Shown here one piece after another: positions 7,624 through 13,152 of a stretch of DNA of 13,152 nt (positions are counted from its first letter, which is position 1; every line of letters starts with the position of its first letter). The notes under the pieces were generated by a model. It was given only the letters and a program-made list of their open reading frames with translations. It was not told the origin of the DNA and ran no database searches. Made by a program: the position numbers and the translations under genes. Source of the DNA: Candidatus Aminicenantota bacterium (GTDB lineage Bacteria > Acidobacteriota > Aminicenantia > UBA2199); assembly GCA_030612495.1 (NCBI GenBank), contig JAUWNT010000057.1:1-13152 (forward strand), written 5' to 3'.

Positions 7624-8568
7624 TTATTGTTCGGCTCCGCAATATGGACAATTTATCATTTTGCGGGTCATTGTTTTGCGGCAATTCCAGCAAACATAGT
7701 CCGTTCTATTTGAGCGAGCTTTAATTCTTGCTTTTATGTTTTGCATTTCTTGAGAGTTATCATTTCCTTTTTTTTCCATTTTATTTAGGTCTTCAATTAC
7801 TTCTATTGTTTTTTTATATCTTTTTGAAAGATCAGGAGACAGAGTTTTCATAATTATCCAATTCAGGTCAGAAGAGATAGTCGGGATTTTTTTTGAAAGG
7901 GGGATAATCTTTCCGGATTTTGCTCTTTTGTAAATTTCCATTGGGTTTGCCATGATAATAGGAGGAAATCCTGTTATCATCTCATAGAATAAGCAACCTG
8001 TGGAGTAAATGTCAGAAGCAAAAATTGCCCTTCCTTCAAATTGTTCCGGAGCCATATATGGTGGAGATCCAATTTTTGTTGTTGCATATTGCTTTTCGTT
8101 TAAAAGTTTGGATGTTCCAAAATCTGTAATTTTTATGTCATCATTTTCATTAATTAAAATATTTGAAGGTCTTATATCTCTATGTATTACTTTATACTTA
8201 TGAGCAAAATTAAGAGCTGATAATATCTGCTTAAAATATTTTAATGCAATATTAATTTTCAGATGATCCTGTTCATCAATCAATTTTTCAAGATCAGTTC
8301 CATTTATATACTCCATAACCATAATTAATGTTCTATCTATTATATCAACTGTCAGAAGTTTAACAATGTTTGGATGATCAAGTAATTTTGATTGTAAAAT
8401 TGACTCTTGTAATATTTTTTCTGATTGAGAAGCAATTCCATGAGGAATTTTTAAAGCTCTAAGTGTTTTTAGAAAAGTATCTTCTGCAAGGTAAACAGTA
8501 CCGAACCCTCCACTACCAAGTTTTTTAAGTATTTTATATTTACCAATTTTTCCCTTTAATTCGATCAT
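7624..8568 (-). CDS. Soluble Hanks-type Ser/Thr protein kinase with C-terminal zinc ribbon
   Basis: This 314-residue protein has a complete kinase domain at about residues 10-262: the glycine loop GSGGFG (18-23), ATP-anchoring Lys40 with its helix-C partner Glu55, HRDIRPSN (129-136), DFG (149-151), APE (173-175), the Asp186 region of subdomain IX, and a closing Arg250. The HRD loop has Arg133 where Ser/Thr kinases nearly always have lysine (codon on bases 8172-8170). Src-type tyrosine kinases also carry arginine there, so activity is not excluded. A charged linker (about 263-290) leads to CWNC (293-296) and CPYC (307-310), a four-cysteine zinc ribbon. There is no membrane segment and no PASTA or other sensor domain, so it should be cytoplasmic. 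It starts 14 bases after dnaJ with no clear ribosome binding site and is probably co-transcribed with hrcA-grpE-dnaK-dnaJ. Chaperones or HrcA as substrates would be a guess from position. Confidence 0.92.
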   Translation of the reverse strand: MIELKGKIGKYKILKKLGSGGFGTVYLAEDTFLKTLRALKIPHGIASQSEKILQESILQSKLLDHPNIVKLLTVDIIDRTLIMVMEYINGTDLEKLIDEQDHLKINIALKYFKQILSALNFAHKYKVIHRDIRPSNILINENDDIKITDFGTSKLLNEKQYATTKIGSPPYMAPEQFEGRAIFASDIYSTGCLFYEMITGFPPIIMANPMEIYKRAKSGKIIPLSKKIPTISSDLNWIIMKTLSPDLSKRYKKTIEVIEDLNKMEKKGNDNSQEMQNIKARIKARSNRTDYVCWNCRKTMTRKMINCPYCGAEQ

Positions 8569-8582
8569 TTTAAATTTATTAG

Positions 8583-9701
8583 TTAATTAAAAATATTTTT
8601 TGATTCAGTAGAAAAATTTTTGCTTTTTTTGTTTTCAATTTCTCGCAGTTCCTTATATATTTCCTTTTCCCTCCTTGATATATTTGTAGGAGTTACAACT
8701 TTGATTATAACCAATAGATCCCCTTTCCCCCAGCTATTAATATTTTTAAAGCCTTTCCCTTTTATTTTTACAATTTTTTCATTTTGAGTCTCTGATGGGA
8801 CTTTAATTTTTTCTGTGCCATAAAAAGTTTTTATTTTTACTTCATCACCTAATGCAGCTTGTGAAAAATTTATATTCAGCTCATATATTAAATTATTCCC
8901 CTCTCTTTTAAACTTATCATCTTCTTTAACGTTTATTATAATATATAAATCCCCGGGTCTGCCACCATCAAATCCCTCTTCTCCTTCTCCTGTAATTCTT
9001 AACCTGTTTCCATTATCAACACCTGGAGGGAATATTACTTTTATATCTTTTATGTCTTCCATTCTACCATTGCCTTTACATTTTTTACACGGATGTGAAA
9101 TGATCTTGCCAGAGCCATTACACATAGAACAGGTTGTTGATATTGAAAAAAATCCCTGACTCCTTCTTATATTTCCAGTTCCTCCGCATTGCATGCAAAC
9201 ATCAGGGCTTGTTCCGGGTTCCGCCCCTGTGCCATTACACACGTCACAATTTTTTTCCCTATGTGCTGTTACTGTTTTTTCAATACCTTTGTAAGCTTCT
9301 TCCAAAGTTAAATCCACTTCTATTCCTATATCACTTCCTTTACGAGTTCTGTACCTCTCATTTTTTCTTGTTGAGGAGAAATTGCCAAATCCAAAGAGAT
9401 CTCCAAGTATATCTCCAAAATCTGAAAAAATAGAGTCTGAGAAAAAGGAAGAAGTAGAAAACCCTCTACCTCCCATATTTAGGCCATCAAAACCATAATT
9501 GTCATAAATATTTCTTTTTTCATCGTTTCCAAGTACTGAATATGCTTCTGAAGCTTCTTTAAATTTTTCTTCGGCTTCAGGATTTCCTTGGTTTCTGTCA
9601 GGATGATATTTTAAAGCTAATTTACGATATGACTGTTTAATCTCACCTACTGTTGAATTTCTTGAAACTCCTAAAACTTCATAATAATCTTTTTTTGCCA
9701 T
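8583..9701 (-). CDS. dnaJ: Chaperone protein DnaJ (Hsp40, type A)
   Basis: This 372-residue co-chaperone presents unfolded proteins to DnaK and stimulates its ATPase. The ATG at 9701 gives the standard N-terminus MAKKDYYEVLGV; an in-frame TTG at 9710 would add three residues and overlap the dnaK stop, so it was not used. The J domain contains HPD (33-35). A Gly/Phe-rich segment follows (about 75-120). The central cysteine-rich domain has four CxxCxGxG repeats (CDVCNGTG, CMQCGGTG, CSMCNGSG, CKKCKGNG) for two zinc ions. The C-terminal substrate-binding domains run to about 350 and end in a charged tail. All landmarks of a full-length DnaJ are present. The gene begins 5 bases after the dnaK stop and has only a weak GAG as ribosome binding site, so coupling to dnaK translation is likely. 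The kinase gene follows 14 bases downstream. Confidence 0.97.
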   Translation of the reverse strand: MAKKDYYEVLGVSRNSTVGEIKQSYRKLALKYHPDRNQGNPEAEEKFKEASEAYSVLGNDEKRNIYDNYGFDGLNMGGRGFSTSSFFSDSIFSDFGDILGDLFGFGNFSSTRKNERYRTRKGSDIGIEVDLTLEEAYKGIEKTVTAHREKNCDVCNGTGAEPGTSPDVCMQCGGTGNIRRSQGFFSISTTCSMCNGSGKIISHPCKKCKGNGRMEDIKDIKVIFPPGVDNGNRLRITGEGEEGFDGGRPGDLYIIINVKEDDKFKREGNNLIYELNINFSQAALGDEVKIKTFYGTEKIKVPSETQNEKIVKIKGKGFKNINSWGKGDLLVIIKVVTPTNISRREKEIYKELREIENKKSKNFSTESKNIFN

Positions 9702-9706
9702 TATAG

Positions 9707-11521
9707 TCAATTCTCAAATTCTGAGATTAAAATCTCATTTATTTTAATTTTATAAGCTTGCATTCTATTTGCTAAATTTTCAAGTACATCAAGGTTATTT
9801 TCTTTTAAAGCTCTTTCAGTCCTGGAAATAAAATTCCTTATTTCATTTTGTTCTTTTAATTGTAGTTTCTCAATGTGTTGTTTATAGAATATTTTTATTG
9901 TTTCCAATTCTTCATTTAATTGGGCTTTTAATTGAGTTATTCTTAATTTTATCTTGTCTTCTTTTTCGTATTTCTTTGATTCTGAAATTATTTTTTTTAT
10001 TTCTTCTGGAGATAGACCACTTGATGGTTGAATTTTCATGGTTTGAGAAAGGTTTGTTTCTTTATCTCTTGCAGAGACCTTTACAATTCCATTTGCATCA
10101 ATTTCAAAAGCGACTTCTATTTGAGGAATACCTTTGGGAGAAAGTGGAATACCTATAAGAGTAAAATTTCCTAACGATTTATTCTGAGAAGCTATTTCCC
10201 TTTCACCCTGAAGTACATGTATTTTTACTGTCCTCTGGTTGTCGCTAATAGTTGTAAATACCATTGATTTCTTTGTTGGTATTGTTGTGTTTCTCTCAAT
10301 TAATTTTGTGAAAGTATTGCCTTTTGTTTCAAGTCCTATAGAAAGAGAAGTTACATCAAGAAGAAGTAGATCTTTTAGTTTTCCTTCAATAATATTTGAT
10401 TGAATAGCTGCACCTTGAGCAACAACTTCTTCAGGATTCAGATCTTTATGAGGTTCTTTTTTGAAGCAATCATATAGCTTTTTTGAGACCAAGGGCATTC
10501 TGCTTTGCCCTCCAACAAGAATGATTTTTTCAATCTGATCTGGAGTAATATTAATATCTTCTGTAGATTTTTTTATTAATTCAATTGTCTTGTCAATGAT
10601 ATCTGTTGAATCATGCTCAAGTTGAGTTCTTGTTAGCTTTTTTTGAAAGTGATAATTTTTCCCATCAGGGAAATGATGTAAATATGGAATTGATATCAGG
10701 GTTTCTTCATTAAAGGAGAGCTCGATTTTTGCTTTTTCTGCTTTTTGAAGAATCATTTGCAAGATATTTTTATGTTTGGAAATATCTATGGGAATTTCTT
10801 TTGTTACTTCATTTAATATCCAATCTATAATTTTAGAGTCAATGTCATTTCCACCTAAGAAGGTATCTCCTAACGTTGAAACTACTTTGAATACTTCATT
10901 TTTGATTTCAATTATTGATATATCAAAAGTTCCACCGCCTAAGTCATAAACAGCATAAAGGCCATCTTTTTTGATTTTGTCTCTATATGCAACTAATGCT
11001 GCTGTAGGCTCATTTATTATCCTGGAAATATTTAACCCAGCTATTTCTCCAGCTACTTTTGTTGCTTGCCTCTGCGCATCATTAAAGGAAGCAGGAACTG
11101 TTATTACAGTATTACCTATTTTTTCCCCTAAATAATCTTCAGATGTTTGTTTTAAGTATCTTAAAAACATTCCTGAGATTTCCTCAGTTGAGAAAGCTTT
11201 TCCTCCAAAAAAGATTTTCGCATCTCCGTTTTTTGCTTCACTGATTTTGTAGCTGATCCTCTGTTTCATCTTATTTGCTTGTTCACTTTGAAATTTTCTT
11301 CCGATCAGCCTTTTTATGCCCCATATTGTATTAAGATTATTAGTTATGAACTGTCTTTTAGCAACATTTCCAAAAATTTTCTTCCCTTGTTGAGTTAAAC
11401 TGATCATTGATGGGATAACTCTCGAACCTTCTGGGCTGGGGATTACAACAGGTTGGGTCCCCTCCAAATAACTTATGCAGGAGTTTGTAGTTCCAAGATC
11501 TATTCCTATATTTATTGACAT
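9707..11521 (-). CDS. dnaK: Chaperone protein DnaK (Hsp70), short C-terminus
   Basis: This 604-residue Hsp70 is the ATP-driven foldase of the operon. The nucleotide-binding domain begins IGIDLGTTNS and carries Lys70 (GIKRLIG), Pro143 and Arg151 of the allosteric switch, INEPTAA (169-175), the phosphate loop DLGGGTFD (193-200) and ILVGGQSR (334-341). The linker LLLLDVTSLSIGLE (386-399) has Ser392 where a proline is nearly universal in DnaK. The beta substrate-binding domain includes HVLQGER and DANGIVKVSA (475-484); a helical lid follows. The protein ends at SEFEN without the Gly/Ala-rich tail and acidic EEVD-like end usual for DnaK, and is some 30 residues shorter than the E. coli protein. 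HscA was considered, but the operon partners and IPLSPKGIPQIEV-type sequence fit DnaK. The start abuts the grpE stop (TAAATG). Confidence 0.97.
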   Translation of the reverse strand: MSINIGIDLGTTNSCISYLEGTQPVVIPSPEGSRVIPSMISLTQQGKKIFGNVAKRQFITNNLNTIWGIKRLIGRKFQSEQANKMKQRISYKISEAKNGDAKIFFGGKAFSTEEISGMFLRYLKQTSEDYLGEKIGNTVITVPASFNDAQRQATKVAGEIAGLNISRIINEPTAALVAYRDKIKKDGLYAVYDLGGGTFDISIIEIKNEVFKVVSTLGDTFLGGNDIDSKIIDWILNEVTKEIPIDISKHKNILQMILQKAEKAKIELSFNEETLISIPYLHHFPDGKNYHFQKKLTRTQLEHDSTDIIDKTIELIKKSTEDINITPDQIEKIILVGGQSRMPLVSKKLYDCFKKEPHKDLNPEEVVAQGAAIQSNIIEGKLKDLLLLDVTSLSIGLETKGNTFTKLIERNTTIPTKKSMVFTTISDNQRTVKIHVLQGEREIASQNKSLGNFTLIGIPLSPKGIPQIEVAFEIDANGIVKVSARDKETNLSQTMKIQPSSGLSPEEIKKIISESKKYEKEDKIKLRITQLKAQLNEELETIKIFYKQHIEKLQLKEQNEIRNFISRTERALKENNLDVLENLANRMQAYKIKINEILISEFEN

Positions 11522-12154
11522 TTATAATTTTTCTTTTGAATCTTTTTCGATTTTGACAGGAACTGCTACTTTTACGAGACTAGGACGAAGTAGTTTGTCA
11601 TTATACATAAAACCCTTTTGGTATACTGCAACTACAATAGGTTCTTTGATATTATCTCTTTCTTCTTTAGACAATGCTTGATGAAAGTTAGGATTAAAAG
11701 GCTTTCCAAGTGCTTCTATTTCTATTGTATTATATCTTTTTAAGAGTTCATAAAGTTGCTTGTATGTCATTTTTATACCTGAAAGAATAGATTTTTCATT
11801 GTTGTTCGAATCGGATTGTGTGCTTAAAGCCCTATCAAAATTATCTAATATTTCAAGTAAATTTAAAAGAAATTCGCTTAGGATATATTTATGATAATTT
11901 TCTTTTTCCTTGTTTATTCTCTTTCTGAAATTATCAATTTCTGCTAAATTTCTTAGATATTCGTCTTTTAATTCATCTCTTTCTTTGACTATTTTTTTAA
12001 ACAATTTTTCCTGTTTTTTTAATTTTTCCTGAAGTTTATCTATTATAAGTTTGGATTTTGTTTTTTTTATTTCAGATTTTGGATCATTTATATTGAAATC
12101 TTTTTTTTCATCAGGTACATAGCTTATTTTGAGTTTGTTTTTGTTAGATGGCAT
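11522..12154 (-). CDS. grpE: Nucleotide exchange factor GrpE
   Basis: This 210-residue co-chaperone releases ADP from DnaK. The ATG at 12154 is chosen because GGAGG lies 7 bases before it; an upstream in-frame start at 12211 would lie inside hrcA and add 19 residues unlike GrpE. Residues about 1-35 are charged and probably disordered. A long helix (about 36-95) should form the dimeric coiled coil, with the family segment YLRNLAEIDNFRKR. The C-terminal beta domain shows GKPFNPNFHQAL (150-161) and the signature VYQKGF followed by NDKLLRPSLVKV (177-196). It is very rich in Lys, Glu and Asn. Its TAA touches the dnaK ATG, and its start is 2 bases after the hrcA stop, so translation of all three genes is likely coupled. 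Confidence 0.95.
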   Translation of the reverse strand: MPSNKNKLKISYVPDEKKDFNINDPKSEIKKTKSKLIIDKLQEKLKKQEKLFKKIVKERDELKDEYLRNLAEIDNFRKRINKEKENYHKYILSEFLLNLLEILDNFDRALSTQSDSNNNEKSILSGIKMTYKQLYELLKRYNTIEIEALGKPFNPNFHQALSKEERDNIKEPIVVAVYQKGFMYNDKLLRPSLVKVAVPVKIEKDSKEKL

Positions 12155-12156
12155 TT

Positions 12157-13152
12157 TTATACCTCCATTGTTTTTTTTGAAAGTATTCTCGAGAAATAAG
12201 AAGAATAGCATTCAACTTTAGGGATTGTATTTGAAAATGGCATGAATTTTGGTCCAATTATTCCAATATTCCCAATTGGGGTTTTTACATAATAAAAGTT
12301 TGAGAAAATTAGGATAAGGTCTTCAAATTCCGATATTCCTGTGTCTGAACCGAATATAAAATTCGGTGTTTTTTTATTATTTTTAAAAATATCATTTAAG
12401 AATTTTGAAAGCCGTACTTTATCCTCGAGTGTTTCCAGGGCTTTTTTTATCTTATATGGATTTATTAGATCAGAATTTAGTATGTTTAATTCGCCTTTGA
12501 AAATAAGTTCTGTTGTTATTAAGTTTTCATTACATAAAAGTGAGTAAAATCCTCTATATATTTTTCTATATTTTTCTTTTTGTTTAAAAAGTCTATTCCT
12601 GATTATTTTAAATGTGCTATTAAGTGTCCTGCCTTTAAATTCTTTGTTAATTATGTTTTGCCATTTCATTAGTTCTATTTCCGGATAATTTTCTGTTGTT
12701 GTAAAATTTTTTGAGAAGGTACAATTATAAAGTGATAAAACAACTAACATTATCCTGTGAGATCCAACTTTTATTAAATTAATTTTTTTAAAATTCAAAT
12801 TAAATAAAGAATTTAAAAATATAAAACCTATATGTGGAGTCTTTTCTGATAGTAAAGAAAGAAAGTCCTCTGATATTGCTTTAAAATTAAGTTCTTTTAC
12901 TTCAGGTAGGTTAAAATTTTTGTCTTTTAACTCAAGATTATTCATTAATTCTCTTAAATAAAATTTCAGGCCTTTATTTGTGGGGATTCTACCAGAAGAG
13001 GATGTGGTTTTAAAGATATATCCATGGGATTCAAGCTTTTGTAGTTCTTTTCTGATTGTAGGACTTGATAACTGGCTATTTTTAGCAAGCTGACTTGAGC
13101 TTACTGGTTTATGTGTAGAAATATAGGTTTTGATTAGGTTGTTTAAAATCAA
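12157..13152 (-). CDS. hrcA: Heat-inducible transcription repressor HrcA, N-terminal end outside window
   Basis: HrcA is the repressor that binds CIRCE operators in front of heat-shock operons and is kept active by GroEL in characterised bacteria. 331 residues are visible; the first codon at the window edge is TTG within an open frame, and HrcA proteins normally begin about 10-20 residues earlier, so the gene is 5'-partial. The N-terminal winged helix-turn-helix is clear (KPVSSSQLA, then SSPTIRKELQKLESHGYI), followed by the family signature SSSGRIPTNKGLKFYLREL. The middle dimerisation region is diverged and rich in Lys, Asn and Phe. The C-terminus has GNIGIIGPKFMPFSN, a strong HrcA mark, and ends Met-Glu-Val. 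As first gene of a four-chaperone operon it is probably autoregulated. The expected promoter and CIRCE repeat would be to the right of the window and cannot be checked; no copy of the repeat was seen inside it. Confidence 0.94.
   Translation of the reverse strand: MILNNLIKTYISTHKPVSSSQLAKNSQLSSPTIRKELQKLESHGYIFKTTSSSGRIPTNKGLKFYLRELMNNLELKDKNFNLPEVKELNFKAISEDFLSLLSEKTPHIGFIFLNSLFNLNFKKINLIKVGSHRIMLVVLSLYNCTFSKNFTTTENYPEIELMKWQNIINKEFKGRTLNSTFKIIRNRLFKQKEKYRKIYRGFYSLLCNENLITTELIFKGELNILNSDLINPYKIKKALETLEDKVRLSKFLNDIFKNNKKTPNFIFGSDTGISEFEDLILIFSNFYYVKTPIGNIGIIGPKFMPFSNTIPKVECYSSYFSRILSKKTMEV
12161..12166 (-). promoter_or_regulatory. Ribosome binding site for grpE, inside the last codons of hrcA
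   Basis: Read on the minus strand, GGAGGT is followed by ATAAAA and the grpE ATG at 12154. The same bases encode the last residues of HrcA (Met-Glu-Val-stop). The site fixes the GrpE start and ties repressor translation to chaperone translation. Confidence 0.8.

Noticed and set aside
8009..9433. Small + strand reading frames opposite the kinase, dnaJ and dnaK genes
   Set aside because: They lie entirely antisense to conserved genes, show no recognisable domains and have compositions expected from reading A+T-rich genes backwards.
9702..9710. TTG at 9710 as the dnaJ start
   Set aside because: It overlaps the dnaK stop and adds three residues; the ATG at 9701 gives the standard MAKKDYY N-terminus.
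9707..11521. HscA (iron-sulfur Hsp70) instead of DnaK
   Set aside because: The short tail and some linker wording recall HscA, but the hrcA-grpE and dnaJ neighbours and the substrate-domain sequence fit DnaK, and no isc genes are present.
12155..12211. grpE start at 12211 inside hrcA
   Set aside because: It adds 19 residues unlike GrpE, whereas the ATG at 12154 has a well-placed GGAGG.
12157..13152. CIRCE operator within the window
   Set aside because: I looked for TTAGCACTC-N9-GAGTGCTAA or a close match on both strands and saw none; it would be expected upstream of hrcA, beyond the right edge.

Overview
The window looks like part of the chromosome of an A+T-rich, anaerobic bacterium whose lineage I cannot name. 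Two head-to-head blocks fill it almost completely. The only non-coding gap longer than about 30 bases is the 70-base spacer at 3296-3365. I saw no tRNA, rRNA, CRISPR array, insertion sequence or prophage gene.

Region A (1-7598, + strand) is a nitrogen-heterocycle catabolic cluster of the kind found around ygeX/ygeW/ygfK/ssnA/hyuA/xdh in E. coli and many anaerobes. Such clusters were linked in 2023 work on gut anaerobes to oxygen-independent breakdown of uric acid and other purines. In order, it holds: the 3' part of diaminopropionate ammonia-lyase (ygeX); a fused iron-sulfur/molybdopterin hydroxylase resembling the 'selenium-dependent xanthine dehydrogenase' family; a good promoter candidate; an SsnA amidohydrolase; an uncharacterised fold-type II pyridoxal-phosphate enzyme; and a D-hydantoinase/dihydropyrimidinase-type ring-opening enzyme (hyuA). 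Plausibly the hydroxylase oxidises or reduces the purine ring, the amidohydrolases open rings, and the pyridoxal enzymes release ammonia from amino-acid-like fragments such as 2,3-diaminopropionate. The order of steps is inference. YgeW, YgeY, YgfK and a flavin subunit for the hydroxylase are not in the window and may lie upstream.

Region B (7624-13152, - strand) is a heat-shock operon in the order hrcA-grpE-dnaK-dnaJ, followed directly by a soluble Ser/Thr protein kinase. hrcA runs off the right edge, so the operon promoter and any CIRCE operator lie outside. The genes are tightly coupled: the last codons of hrcA contain the grpE ribosome binding site, grpE and dnaK abut as TAAATG, and dnaK and dnaJ are 5 bases apart. 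The kinase starts 14 bases after dnaJ, ends in a CxxC/CxxC zinc ribbon and has arginine in place of the usual catalytic-loop lysine. Its position suggests that phosphorylation is tied to chaperone expression or function.

The most promising unknowns are the pyridoxal enzyme inside the purine-type cluster and the zinc-ribbon kinase at the end of the chaperone operon. Neither can be called a new system from sequence alone.
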